From an uncultured Dorea sp. (GTDB taxonomy: Bacteria; Bacillota; Clostridia; Lachnospirales; Lachnospiraceae): a stretch of 64,000 bases of DNA. The translations under genes and the position numbers were made by a program. Location: contig CAJTVY010000006.1 of the NCBI GenBank assembly GCA_910579925.1, forward strand, positions 48,257-112,256, written 5' to 3'. How positions within the stretch are numbered: the stretch's first letter is position 1; the number at the start of each line of letters is the position of its first letter. Positions 51,195-60,341 of this stretch are shown here, in pieces. The notes beneath the pieces were generated by a model, which saw only the letters and a list, made by a program, of their open reading frames with translations, was not told the DNA's origin and ran no database searches.

Positions 51195-52589
51195 TTACTG
51201 TATATCCATCTCCATCTGCCGCATTTTCTTAAGTTCCCTGACCGCACAGACCAACGCCGCCAGCGCCGCAGCCCCGTCTGCAATCGGCCCCGCATACATC
51301 ACACCGTCGATTCCCAGAAACACCGGGAAGATCAGAATCAGCGGAAGCAGGAAAATAACCTGTCTGGTCAGCGATACGACGATACCAAGTTTCGCCTTTC
51401 CGATCGAGGTAAAAAAACCGGAAGACATAGGCTGAATTCCATTGATAAAGGTCATCAACATAAAAATCCGAAAGTATCTTTCTGCAAAATGAAAATATTC
51501 TTCGCTCCCCGTTCCGAATATCCCTACGATCTGGCGTGGAAAGAGCTGAAAGCAGCAAAAAAACACAATCCCCACCGCAAGAGAGATCCGAAACGCCTTA
51601 AGGTAGGTTTCCCGCACCCTGCCATAGCTTCCTGCTCCGTAGTTGAATCCCCAGATTGGCTGGCATCCCTGGGAGATTCCAATGCAGATAGACATGAATA
51701 CCATGTTTACCTTAGAGATGACACCGACACACGCCAGAGGGATGTCCGTCCCATACACAGAGGCGGCCCCATAGTGTCTCAATGTATTATTCATTGTAAT
51801 CTGAACCACCGCCATGGCAATCTGATTGATACAGGCCGCCATACCAAGCGAGGCGATTGCTTTCATATAAATCCCCTTCGGCTTCAGCGTAGCCCAGGAC
51901 AACTCCATCTTACGGAATCTGGTAAAATACAGGATCACCAGAAATCCCGACACTACCTGCCCGATGACAGTAGCCCAGGCCGCACCTTTGATCCCCAGAT
52001 GAAATCCAAAGATAAACAAAGGATCCAGGATCGTATTCAGAATCGCCCCGGTCAGCATACAGGCCATGGAGTAAGTCGGACTCCTGTCAGCACGGATCAG
52101 ATGGTTTCCCCCGGTCGTCAGAATCAGAAAAGGGATTCCGAAAGCCGTGATTCCCGTATAATCCTGGGCAAAGGGCAGAACTTCCGGCGTCACTCCAAAC
52201 AGCTCCAGCAGAGGATCCAGAAATGCCAGTACCACGCCGGCGATCACAACACCGCAGATAACAAGCAATGCCAGGCCTGTCCCGACAATCTCGCTCGCCT
52301 TCCTCTGATTTCCTGCCCCTGATTCCAGATTATAATTCGATGAACTTCCAATACCCAGCAGCAACGCCGTAGCCGTACAGATGATGGATACCGGAAACGC
52401 AATGTTTGTTGCCGCATTGCCAAGCATCCCGACGCCCTGCCCGATAAAGATCTGATCCACAATATTATACAGGGAACTTACCAGCATACTGATAATCGCC
52501 GGTATGGCAAACTTAGCAATCAGTTTTCCAGTTCTCTCTGTCGCAAGCGGGTTTTTTAAAGCCGCACTATCCTTTATTCTCTCACTCAT
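51195..52589 (-). CDS. MATE-family multidrug efflux transporter
   Basis: Cation-coupled export pump. Seen: about 464 residues with 12 hydrophobic helices, family opening KLIAKFAIPAIISMLVSSLYNIVDQIFIGQGVGMLGNAATNIAFP, and the second-half repeat with INQIAMAVVQITMNNTLRHYG and GISQGCQPIWGFNYGAGSY. The start at 52589 was chosen for GGTGGAG just upstream; a longer frame exists only because it runs into the repeat element. Followed by a MarR gene. Substrates may be drugs or bile-related compounds given the neighbouring HSDH-like gene, but this is only a guess. Confidence 0.92.
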   Translation of the reverse strand: MSERIKDSAALKNPLATERTGKLIAKFAIPAIISMLVSSLYNIVDQIFIGQGVGMLGNAATNIAFPVSIICTATALLLGIGSSSNYNLESGAGNQRKASEIVGTGLALLVICGVVIAGVVLAFLDPLLELFGVTPEVLPFAQDYTGITAFGIPFLILTTGGNHLIRADRSPTYSMACMLTGAILNTILDPLFIFGFHLGIKGAAWATVIGQVVSGFLVILYFTRFRKMELSWATLKPKGIYMKAIASLGMAACINQIAMAVVQITMNNTLRHYGAASVYGTDIPLACVGVISKVNMVFMSICIGISQGCQPIWGFNYGAGSYGRVRETYLKAFRISLAVGIVFFCCFQLFPRQIVGIFGTGSEEYFHFAERYFRIFMLMTFINGIQPMSSGFFTSIGKAKLGIVVSLTRQVIFLLPLILIFPVFLGIDGVMYAGPIADGAAALAALVCAVRELKKMRQMEMDIQ

Positions 52590-52622
52590 ATTCTCCACCT
52601 GTTCTTTTGCACGCAATATAAA

Positions 52623-52652
52623 TGATGTCGGGGCAAGAGGTATTTTGCCCCT
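52623..52652. repeat. Short repeat GATGTCGGGG..CCCC, copy 2
   Basis: Inner GGGGCAA..TTGCCCC stem; adjoins the large palindromic element at its left end. Matches 49031-49060. Confidence 0.7.
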
Positions 52653-52821
52653 AGTGTAGTGTGCTGACCACATTATATCTGGCGAAACTCCGCAGGATAT
52701 TCGCTCATCAGCAAGGCGGATTTTCGACGGCGTAGCGGTGGCTACGGATAGAAAATCCAACGCAGCTGATGAAAATTTATTCTGCGGAGTTTCACCAGAT
52801 ATAATGCGGACACTACACTAG
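52651..52821. mobile_element. 171-bp near-palindromic element (MITE-like)
   Basis: Ends CTAGTGTAGTGT and ACACTACACTAG are perfect inverted repeats. The arms continue as ATTATATCTGGCGAAACTCC (left) and GGAGTTTCACCAGATATAAT (right), then CATCAGC/GCTGATG, GGATTTTC/GAAAATCC and CGTAGC/GCTACG, so almost the whole element folds on itself. It has no ORF, lies between MATE and the SDR gene, and resembles a non-autonomous transposon or a REP-type hairpin. No matching transposase is in the window. Confidence 0.65.
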
Positions 52822-52862
52822 TATCACATAAATAGAGATAGGGAAAAAGTTTCCTATATCAT

Positions 52863-52893
52863 AAAAATAATCCGCACATTCCGTACGGATTAT
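52863..52893 (-). terminator. Terminator after the SDR gene
   Basis: AATCCG (52869-52874) and CGGATT (52886-52891) form a stem, followed by TTTTTA on the minus strand. Confidence 0.7.
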
Positions 52894-52910
52894 CCGCATA
52901 TAAAAATATA

Positions 52911-53711
52911 TTACGGTCTCTGTCCCATACCGCCTTCCAGCGTGATCGTCTCACCGCTCATATACTTGAAGTCTGGCGATGCAAGTTGTACGCAGACACG
53001 TCCGATCTCCAGTTCTGCATCCCCATAATGTCCTGCCGGCGGCATCTTTACATTCTGCTTAAATGCTTCCGGATAAGCCTTTTCGAAATTCTCAAGCTGC
53101 GCCGTCCATGCAAGAGGACAGATGATGTTTACATTGATTCCATCCTTTCCCCACTCTGTAGCCGCTACACGCGTCAGACCTCTCACACCTTCCTTTGCCG
53201 CAGCATAGGCACACTGTCCAAAGTTTCCGAAAAGTCCCGCCCCGGAGGCAAAATTAATAACCGTACCCTTCGTCTCTTTCAGATGGGGATGGCAGGCTTT
53301 CATATAGTAGAATGTTGCATACAGCCCTGAGTAAACCGCAAGGTCAAACTGCTCTGTGGTATGATCCTCAAGCGTAACGCCTGATGCAGAAGCCTGCGCA
53401 TTGTTGATCAGCACGTCAATCCGTCCAAATGTATCCATTGCCTGCGCAATCACTTCGCCAACCACCTTCTCATTGTCAGCCCCTGCGGAAACATCTGCCT
53501 GGACAGCAAGAACCTTAATCCCATACAATCTTTCCAGTTCTTCTTTCGCATCCTCAAGCTTCTTCACATTCCGTCCTGTGATCACAAGATTAGCCCCTTC
53601 CTTCGCATATGCGGTGGCAATTCCGTAACCGATAGAACCGCATCTGCCGTCGCTTAAAACAGAACGTCCCCCTCCTGTAATAATCGCTGTCTTTCCTGTT
53701 AAAAATCCCAT
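52911..53711 (-). CDS. Short-chain dehydrogenase, probable NADP-dependent 12-alpha-hydroxysteroid dehydrogenase
   Basis: Classical SDR of 266 residues. Seen: cofactor loop TGGGRSVLSDGRCGSIGYGIA, longer than the usual TGxxxGIG by about eight residues; VITGRNVKKL with Arg after the second strand, favouring NADP; NNAQASASG; catalytic Ser in NFASGAGLFGNFG; Tyr and Lys in YAAAKEG; and the ending ETITLEGGMGQRP. These features, including NAQASASG, YSGLYATFYYM and GMGQRP, match remembered clostridial 12-alpha-HSDH sequences (Clostridium sp. ATCC 29733 and C. scindens). It would oxidise the 12-alpha-hydroxyl of cholate or deoxycholate reversibly. A single-gene unit. Confidence 0.8.
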   Translation of the reverse strand: MGFLTGKTAIITGGGRSVLSDGRCGSIGYGIATAYAKEGANLVITGRNVKKLEDAKEELERLYGIKVLAVQADVSAGADNEKVVGEVIAQAMDTFGRIDVLINNAQASASGVTLEDHTTEQFDLAVYSGLYATFYYMKACHPHLKETKGTVINFASGAGLFGNFGQCAYAAAKEGVRGLTRVAATEWGKDGINVNIICPLAWTAQLENFEKAYPEAFKQNVKMPPAGHYGDAELEIGRVCVQLASPDFKYMSGETITLEGGMGQRP

Positions 53712-53837
53712 GTGGCATTCTCCTTTCCAAGATTCATTCTATTACCAAATTGATATAATTAGGATATCACGTTTCAGACAGGAAAACAACCAAAAAAATC
53801 GGATAGGTGACGTTCTCACTTATCCGATTCTCTCTAA

Positions 53838-53910
53838 AGCGACAGACGGGGTTCGAACCCGCGACCCCGACCTTGGCAAGGTCGTACTCTACCAACTGAG
53901 CCACTGTCGC
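53838..53910 (-). tRNA. tRNA-Gly (anticodon GCC)
   Basis: Cloverleaf on the minus strand: acceptor GCGACAG/CTGTCGC, D arm GCTC..GAGT, anticodon stem CGACC/GGTCG with loop TTGCCAA (anticodon GCC), T arm GCGGGTTCGAACCCC. CCA not encoded. Confidence 0.96.
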
Positions 53911-54012
53911 TTGTTTTATTTTGTGTCCCTCAAGACAATACATATATTACTACACGGATTCGGATTTGTCAACAGATATTTGAAAATTTTTTTAATTTTT
54001 TTGAAATACTTT

Positions 54013-55512
54013 CTAATTCCCTATTTTCACGATAAAACCAACGTCTTCTATCGTTCCACATGAAGGGATTCTGCCATTGTATTCTTTTGATGTAATATGT
54101 ATGGTACGATCCTGTACCGAGTACTCCCCGTTCCACCCGTCTGTAAGTTCAATATTTTTCTCAAACGGAATATCCACTTCCCATTTTGCACATTCCTGGT
54201 CTGAAGTATTCTTTATTGTAAGTTCATACTGGTGTACAGGCGTCCCCTCTTCCTCCCAACTGTTTTTCAGATACATGGCAGCTTCAATCTCTCCGTTTAC
54301 CAGTACCCGGGTACTTTTACCGTCCTCTGCCGTTTGCTCTGCCTCTGGCACGTCATTTTCCTGCCTGCTTTCTGTCTGAGCTGCCTTGTCTCCTGCCTGT
54401 CTCTGTGTCAGCATCTGGTAGAGCCACTTTCCAGTCTCGCTTAAATCTTCGGTCTTAAAACCACTGGTCTTACTGCAGGAGCTTAAAAGCATAGCCGAGC
54501 TTTCGTCTTTATTTGAGAGGTTCCACGCCACATAGCTTACTTTGTACTGATCCATCAGATCCACCCACTGGTTCGCCTGTTCTATGTCTATAGCGCCGTT
54601 TCCGCTGGCATCACAGATTCCATACTCGGTCACGAATACCGGCAGTCCTGCGTCAATGGCAGCCGCCATTGCGCTGCGCAGGTCTTCTTTATGGGTCGCC
54701 GCATAGAAATGAAGGGTGTACATCAGATTTTCATAGCCTGTAATCGGGTCGGCAGCCGCCTGATCTACAAACTGCGACCAGTTCGGCGTTCCTACGATGA
54801 TCACCGCATTTGCATCGTTGGCGCGGATAACAGGAATAATCTCTTGTGCATAAGACTTGATTTCGCTCCACTCGGTTCCTCCATTCGGCTCATTACAGAT
54901 CTCATACAGGACATTGCCGGCGCCGGCATACTCCTTAGACATCTCCGAGAAGAAAGCCTTTGCTTCCTCCAGATGGATATTGGGGTTATTGTCAGATAAA
55001 ATATGCCAGTCAATCATTACATACATATCCTGATCCGTAGCATACTGTACTCCTTTGCGGATCAGATCTTTTAAATATTCTTTATCTCCGTCTGTGCAGT
55101 ATCCGCCATTCTCAGCCGTATACATAGCAAGGCGCATCACATTTACCTTCCACTCATTATGTAACTGTGCAAAACAATCCGAATTAATATAGTCTGGAAA
55201 CCATGCCATCCCATGGGTACTGATTCCCCGAAGTTGTACGGGTTCACCATTGCTGCCGCACAGCTTCGTTCCCTCCACATGGAGCGCACCTGTCACGGAC
55301 GGCGACACGGTTTTGTCTTCCTTAGACTCTTCCCGATTCTCTTGCAGCTCCTCCTTCTTGACAGACTCTTCCCTTGCGCTGACCTTTTCTTCCTGTTCCT
55401 TTTGCACATTTTCTTCTTTCCGGCTTCCGCAGCCAGCCACTCCGGCCAGAACAACCAGAATCAGGACCATGCCAAAAGCAAAAAAAATCCTTTTTCGTTG
55501 CATTTCTGCCAT
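54013..55512 (-). CDS. GH5-family glycoside hydrolase lipoprotein with C-terminal binding domain
   Basis: Surface lipoprotein of 499 residues. Seen: signal peptide with lipobox LAGVAGC (Cys near 28), a long acidic Glu/Lys linker to about residue 70, then a GH5 barrel: LRGISTHGMAWFP, the acid/base Glu in YEICNEPNGG (about 205), the His/Tyr of MYTLHFYAATH and the nucleophile Glu in VFVTEYGICD (about 290), with YVAWNLSNKDES. A second linker leads to a beta-sandwich (about residues 400-499, YELTIKNTSDQECAKWEVDI) like CBM2/CBM3-type modules. Likely endo-beta-glucanase or mannanase. It has a divergent 160-base gap to the debranching enzyme. Confidence 0.88.
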   Translation of the reverse strand: MAEMQRKRIFFAFGMVLILVVLAGVAGCGSRKEENVQKEQEEKVSAREESVKKEELQENREESKEDKTVSPSVTGALHVEGTKLCGSNGEPVQLRGISTHGMAWFPDYINSDCFAQLHNEWKVNVMRLAMYTAENGGYCTDGDKEYLKDLIRKGVQYATDQDMYVMIDWHILSDNNPNIHLEEAKAFFSEMSKEYAGAGNVLYEICNEPNGGTEWSEIKSYAQEIIPVIRANDANAVIIVGTPNWSQFVDQAAADPITGYENLMYTLHFYAATHKEDLRSAMAAAIDAGLPVFVTEYGICDASGNGAIDIEQANQWVDLMDQYKVSYVAWNLSNKDESSAMLLSSCSKTSGFKTEDLSETGKWLYQMLTQRQAGDKAAQTESRQENDVPEAEQTAEDGKSTRVLVNGEIEAAMYLKNSWEEEGTPVHQYELTIKNTSDQECAKWEVDIPFEKNIELTDGWNGEYSVQDRTIHITSKEYNGRIPSCGTIEDVGFIVKIGN

Positions 55513-55671
55513 TTTTCACACCTGCTTTCTCATACTCTTTCTGTTAAATACAGTCTACCGTATCCTCCTTTTTATGTCAAACATTATAACTTCCAAGCTG
55601 TTCTAATGATTTCCCGAAAGACAGCCGATATAAGATATGTAGGTCTTTGCAAAGACACAAGGAGGCACAAC

Positions 55672-57807
55672 ATGAATACAAACGAAGCAGTTACACCAAC
55701 ACATACGACACCTCAGGAACATGCCGCAGGCAAGACTACGAATATCGGTCTTCCCCGCACCATACACTTAGTTCCCATGGACTACATCAGCGGTTTTGAA
55801 GTGCGCCCCGGATTTTATGAAATCAATGGTGCGACCGCCATCCCAGGCGGCGTAAATTTTACCGTATATTCACACGGAGCCACTTCCATCGAATTGCTGC
55901 TATTCCACCGGGCAGAGGAGGAACCGTTTGCCGTCCTTCCTTTCCCAAACCACTACCGAATCGGCAATGTCTACTCTATGATTGTATTTAAGCTGAATAT
56001 CGAGGATTTTGAGTATGCCTACCGGGTAGACGGGCCTTATGAACCAGAGAAGGGACTCATCTTCAATAAGAATAAATATCTTCTGGATCCTTATGCCAGA
56101 GCAGTGTCTGGCCAGAGCCAGTGGGGCGACTCATCTCCCCGGGGACAACATTACAAGGCCCGTGTCGTCAAAGACGATTTCGACTGGGGCAACATTGCTC
56201 CCCCCCTGCTTCCGACAGAGGATCTGATCATATATGAACTTCATGTCCGGGGATTTACCAGACATGGATCCTCTGGCGTCCTGCATCCAGGAACTTTCGA
56301 TGGTCTTCTGGAGAAACTTCCACATCTTCTGGAACTTGGCGTCAACGTGGTTGAACTCATGCCAATCTTTGAATTTGACGAAATGCAGGATTATCGGGAA
56401 GTAGACGGAGAGAAACTCTATAATTACTGGGGCTACAACACAGTCAGTTTCTTCTCGCCCAACACCAGCTATTCCTCTTACCGGGAACACAACCGTGAAG
56501 GCAATGAACTAAAACACCTGATCCAGGTGTTCAATCAGCATGGAATTGAAGTCTACCTGGACGTGGTGTTTAACCATACGGCGGAAGGTAACGAACATGG
56601 CCCCTTCTTCTCTTTTAAAGGATTTGATAATAATATTTACTATCTGCTGACGCCGGAAGGATACTACTATAATTTCAGCGGATGCGGCAACTCCCTGAAC
56701 TGTAACCATCCGATTGTACGTCAGATGATCCTGGACTGCCTGCGCTACTGGGTCAATACTTACCGGGTAAATGGATTTCGTTTCGACCTTGCCTCTATCC
56801 TAGGACGAAATGAGGACGGCTCGCCCATGAACAAGCCGCCGCTTCTGCAGGCGCTTGCCTTTGATCCCATCCTTGGCGACGTGAAACTCATTGCAGAGGC
56901 ATGGGATGCAGACGGACTCTACCAGGTTGGGACATTTCCATCCTGGAATCGCTGGGCAGAATGGAACGGAAGATACCGTGACGATATGCGGCGCTACCTC
57001 AAGGGCGACGAGGGCATGGCGCAGACTGCGGCGCTGCGTGTCGCCGGCTCCCATGATATCTATGCGATTGACACCAGAGAGAACGCTTCTATAAATTTCA
57101 TCACCTGCCATGACGGCTTCACTCTTTATGACCTGTACTCGTATAATGAGAAGCACAATGAGAAGAACGGCTGGGACAATACTGACGGAGCTAACGACAA
57201 CCACAGCTGGAACTGCGGAATCGAAGGCGACACCGATGATCCTGATATCCTGACTCTAAGGAAACGGATGATCCGTAACGCATTTGCCATCCTCATGTGC
57301 AGCCGCGGTATCCCGATGTTCCTGGCTGGCGATGAATTCTGTAACACACAGTTTGGCAATAATAACTCCTATTGCCAGGATAATATCACTTCCTGGTTAG
57401 ACTGGAGGCTTCTGGAAAAGAACCGGGATATTTTTGATTTCTTTAAATATATGATACATTTTCGAAAATCCCACCGGCTGCTGCGTACGAATATCAGCAA
57501 TGGCGTAAACGGATTTCCTGATGTCAGCTTCCACGGTACCACCCCCTGGTGCGAACATTTTGCCGATTATGACAGATATATGGGCGTTATGTTCACCGGA
57601 CAGGAAAAAAGTTCTGGTCCTCAGTTTATCTATATCGCCTCCAATGCGTACTGGGAAGAAGTTGAGGTAATTCTGCCAGAACTGCCTATTTCCATGTGCT
57701 GGAAAATCATTGTAGATACCTGGGAAGAGCGTCAGAAGCCTCATCCTCTATATAGCGACCGCATTTCCGTGCGTCCAAGGAGTCTGATGGTTGTTCTGGG
57801 AGAATAA
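55672..57807 (+). CDS. glgX: Glycogen-debranching isoamylase, GlgX type (GH13)
   Basis: Cleaves alpha-1,6 branches of glycogen or starch. Seen: N-terminal extension of about 40 residues, CBM48 domain (FEVRPGFYEINGATAIPGG, then YRVDGPYEPEKG), and the GH13 barrel with region I YLDVVFNHT, region II GFRFDLASILG (nucleophile Asp), region III LIAEAWDADGLYQVG (acid Glu) and region IV NFITCHDGFT. About 711 residues. The ATG at 55672 has GGAGG eight bases ahead; a longer frame overlaps the GH5 gene and is not used. Pullulanase activity is the alternative. A single-gene unit with a strong terminator. Confidence 0.92.
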   Translation: MNTNEAVTPTHTTPQEHAAGKTTNIGLPRTIHLVPMDYISGFEVRPGFYEINGATAIPGGVNFTVYSHGATSIELLLFHRAEEEPFAVLPFPNHYRIGNVYSMIVFKLNIEDFEYAYRVDGPYEPEKGLIFNKNKYLLDPYARAVSGQSQWGDSSPRGQHYKARVVKDDFDWGNIAPPLLPTEDLIIYELHVRGFTRHGSSGVLHPGTFDGLLEKLPHLLELGVNVVELMPIFEFDEMQDYREVDGEKLYNYWGYNTVSFFSPNTSYSSYREHNREGNELKHLIQVFNQHGIEVYLDVVFNHTAEGNEHGPFFSFKGFDNNIYYLLTPEGYYYNFSGCGNSLNCNHPIVRQMILDCLRYWVNTYRVNGFRFDLASILGRNEDGSPMNKPPLLQALAFDPILGDVKLIAEAWDADGLYQVGTFPSWNRWAEWNGRYRDDMRRYLKGDEGMAQTAALRVAGSHDIYAIDTRENASINFITCHDGFTLYDLYSYNEKHNEKNGWDNTDGANDNHSWNCGIEGDTDDPDILTLRKRMIRNAFAILMCSRGIPMFLAGDEFCNTQFGNNNSYCQDNITSWLDWRLLEKNRDIFDFFKYMIHFRKSHRLLRTNISNGVNGFPDVSFHGTTPWCEHFADYDRYMGVMFTGQEKSSGPQFIYIASNAYWEEVEVILPELPISMCWKIIVDTWEERQKPHPLYSDRISVRPRSLMVVLGE

Positions 57808-57844
57808 GCGGCATACGCCCCCTATTGGCAAAGTTTCCTAATGA

Positions 57845-57887
57845 AAACAGGCGGATCAGAAATAATTTCTGATCCGCCTGTTTTTAC
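57845..57887. terminator. Bidirectional terminator between glgX and the HPr gene
   Basis: Perfect 19-base arms (57845-57863, 57865-57883) with T-runs on both sides; serves both convergent genes. Confidence 0.93.
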
Positions 57888-57897
57888 TTATTGACGC

Positions 57898-58161
57898 TTA
57901 TTCACCAAGTCCGCCTTCTATGGCAGCCACCATCTCTCTTAACGCTTCATCTTCATCCTCACCTTCACAAATCAACTCTATCTCGTCTCCCTTTTTAATA
58001 CAGGCTCCGAGAACGCTCAGTACACTCTTCGCATTGGCAATTGTGTTGTCATACTCAAAAGTCACCTTGCACTTGAAATTGCTGGCCGTATTGCAGAAAA
58101 TTCCTGCTGGTCTTAAATGCAGCCCGGTCGGATTCGTAATTGTAACTCTTTGCTTAACCAT
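57898..58161 (-). CDS. HPr-family phosphocarrier protein
   Basis: Small phosphoryl carrier of 87 residues. Seen: the phosphoacceptor His15 in GLHLRPAG and the regulatory Ser46 in NAKSVLSVLGACIKKGD, both conserved, and the C-terminal helix DEALREMVAAIEGGLGE. The active-site Ala of PTS HPr (HARPA) is Leu here. It could be HPr of the sugar phosphotransferase system or a Crh-like regulator; Ser46 allows HPr kinase control and His15 favours a true HPr. The setting right after cdaR is unlike the usual ptsHI operon. Confidence 0.9.
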   Translation of the reverse strand: MVKQRVTITNPTGLHLRPAGIFCNTASNFKCKVTFEYDNTIANAKSVLSVLGACIKKGDEIELICEGEDEDEALREMVAAIEGGLGE

Positions 58162-58173
58162 AGTCTCCTCCGT

Positions 58174-59433
58174 TTATTCTTCCTGATCATCCTCCGTTTT
58201 TTTCTCTAATATAATCTCCACTTCTTCACTGTCTACCAGTTCGCACCCTTCTGGAAGTTCTACTGTCACCGGGACAAGATAGGTTCCTGGAGTATGATAA
58301 TCCTTTAAATCTATACTCACCTTCTTGGCAATCGTAAATACTTTCAGAATCTCTGCCGGGCCTCTGACCTGAATCTCCAGATCCACCACCGCTCCATAAA
58401 CGAGTTCTAAATCATCCGCAAGATTATTCACTGTTATGGAACTGGTTGACACTTCATAATTTTTCACACCCGGCTGTTCGATCAGAATCGTAATCACTAC
58501 ACTGCCGGCGTTCTCGTCTGCCAGCGTCACGCCGTCCGGAAGATAGGCAGATATATCAACCATCCGCTCTGTCCGCTCTGACAAGTCAGAGATTGCAAGA
58601 TCTTCAGCAGGTATCTCAATCTTGTCAAGTTTATCCAGGTGTTCTTCCTCACCTGTCACCCGTACCTCCCTGGGTTCCACATTCACGGCGCTTACCTTAC
58701 ATCCAGAAGCAGCCGTGATCATAGAAGTATCCGGCTTCACAGGAACACTTCGAATCTGATTCAGAGTCACACGTACACTGACCCCATCCTTTCCAAGATT
58801 ATTGGCCAGAAGCGTCTGGTCGATCACATTATTGTTCATATCATACAGGATCAGTTTGCCCTCTATATCCGCATTCTCTGACAATCCCGATACATTGGCC
58901 TCAGCAACTACCCTGCTGATACTATCAATAACAGATTTTGGCCCTCGCAACGTTACCTTCTCTGGATTCGGCTTCAGTTCCCCAAGCACATACCCTTCCC
59001 GAACCGTCCCTGTCGTCGTAGGTGTAATCGGGAAATTGTTCTTCGCCTCGTCTTCAATTTTAACCTGGAGATTCCCCGGCGTCGTAAATGCTTTCTCATA
59101 CTTAAAGCCAGGAATGGACACGTCAATCGGAATCTGCGTACCCAGGCTCAACTCTTTCATATCGGCAATTGCTACAATATCCTCTGATTTGATCTTATTG
59201 AGAACAGAACGGTTGGCACTGACTGTCACTGAAACCTCCTGGGTATTATCTACAATCTGATATGTCCTGTTCGTCGTTGTCACAATCTCTTCATTGATCA
59301 CACTTACGGAAATTCCGTTATATGTCTTATCTGTTACCGGATCATCGATATTAACCACAACAAGCCACATCAGCACTGCACTAAAAAAGGCTAATATCTT
59401 AAGACCCCAGTTAGCTGTCAGTCTTCTTTTCAT
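58174..59433 (-). CDS. cdaR: CdaR (YbbR-domain) regulator of diadenylate cyclase
   Basis: Membrane-anchored extracytoplasmic regulator of CdaA. Seen: one N-terminal helix (LKILAFFSAVLMWLVVVNID, about residues 10-29) and then four YbbR-type beta repeats: SVTVSANRSVLNKIKSEDIV, KVTLRGPKSVIDSISRVVAE, EVRVTGEEEHLDKLDKIEIP and LEIQVRGPAEILKVFTIAKK. The tail is acidic. 419 residues. Overlaps cdaA by 23 bases, so production is coupled. In other Firmicutes the next gene is glmM; here an HPr gene follows instead. Confidence 0.93.
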   Translation of the reverse strand: MKRRLTANWGLKILAFFSAVLMWLVVVNIDDPVTDKTYNGISVSVINEEIVTTTNRTYQIVDNTQEVSVTVSANRSVLNKIKSEDIVAIADMKELSLGTQIPIDVSIPGFKYEKAFTTPGNLQVKIEDEAKNNFPITPTTTGTVREGYVLGELKPNPEKVTLRGPKSVIDSISRVVAEANVSGLSENADIEGKLILYDMNNNVIDQTLLANNLGKDGVSVRVTLNQIRSVPVKPDTSMITAASGCKVSAVNVEPREVRVTGEEEHLDKLDKIEIPAEDLAISDLSERTERMVDISAYLPDGVTLADENAGSVVITILIEQPGVKNYEVSTSSITVNNLADDLELVYGAVVDLEIQVRGPAEILKVFTIAKKVSIDLKDYHTPGTYLVPVTVELPEGCELVDSEEVEIILEKKTEDDQEE

Positions 59434-60298
59434 TCTTCCGCCTTCCTTTCCACAATGCTGCCAGCCTGCTGCCCTCCACTCTTCGATCCTGTATATTGAT
59501 CAGTTTCTCTCTCAGTTCTTTCTCCGTGATATTTCGGGAAAGCAGCCCGCCCTGAGCCACGGATACTGCTCCCGTCTCCTCGGACACTACAATAATCAGC
59601 GCATCACTTACTTCGCTCATCCCCAATGCCGCACGGTGCCTGGTGCCAAGGGATTTACTGATCCTCATGTTGTCGGACAGAGGCAGGTAACATGTCGCCG
59701 AGACTATCCTGTCTCCACGCACAATGATTGCCCCGTCGTGCAGCGGTGTATTGTGTTCAAAAATATTAATCAGAACCTGGCTGGATACCAGACAATCCAT
59801 CCGAATCCCTGTGCTTTCATACTCTGTCAGACGAATCGCCTGTTCTACCACGATCAAAGCTCCTGTCTTCACCTTTCCCATAGCATAGGCAGCCTCAATC
59901 ATGCCTTCTCTGGTCTCTTCACTGAAACGAACCCGCTCTCTTCCCGACTCAAAGGGCACCATAGACGGAAGAAACTGTTTCTCCCCAAGCTTTTCCAGCG
60001 CCCTTCTCAGTTCCGGCTGAAATACTACGATTGCCGTTGTTGCCATAACCGTTACAGAATTCTTTGCAATATATAGTATCGTATGCATCTTAAAAATGGC
60101 GGCGATCAGAATGAACCCAGCCAGTACAATAATTCCCTTTAGCAGCATCCAGGCTTTCGTATTACGAATCCATACCATAATGTGATATAACAGAAAAGTG
60201 AGAATCAATACTTCTACAATATCCGTTATCCGCACCTCTGGAAAATACCATCCGGAAAAAGCATATTTCTCTACAAAACTGGTAATCTGCTGTTCCAT
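59411..60298 (-). CDS. cdaA: Diadenylate cyclase CdaA (DAC domain)
   Basis: Makes cyclic di-AMP from two ATP, the second messenger for potassium and osmotic balance and wall homeostasis. Seen: three N-terminal membrane helices (about residues 25-90), then the DAC domain with VFQPELRRALEKLG, the DGA motif in NTPLHDGAIIV and the RHR motif in GTRHRAALGMSE, both needed for catalysis. 295 residues. It leads cdaA-cdaR-HPr. Confidence 0.96.
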   Translation of the reverse strand: MEQQITSFVEKYAFSGWYFPEVRITDIVEVLILTFLLYHIMVWIRNTKAWMLLKGIIVLAGFILIAAIFKMHTILYIAKNSVTVMATTAIVVFQPELRRALEKLGEKQFLPSMVPFESGRERVRFSEETREGMIEAAYAMGKVKTGALIVVEQAIRLTEYESTGIRMDCLVSSQVLINIFEHNTPLHDGAIIVRGDRIVSATCYLPLSDNMRISKSLGTRHRAALGMSEVSDALIIVVSEETGAVSVAQGGLLSRNITEKELREKLINIQDRRVEGSRLAALWKGRRKNEKKTDS

Positions 60299-60341
60299 TC
60301 CCTCACCTCCTTTTCAATGACATCATTTACTAGAGAGAATC

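Noticed and set aside
52590..52760. 57-residue N-terminal extension of the MATE protein
   Set aside because: It runs through the palindromic repeat element; the ATG at 52589 has a ribosome-binding site and the family's start.
55213..55671. Longer N-terminus for the GlgX-type gene
   Set aside because: It would overlap the GH5 gene on the other strand; the GGAGG-led ATG at 55672 fits the family start.
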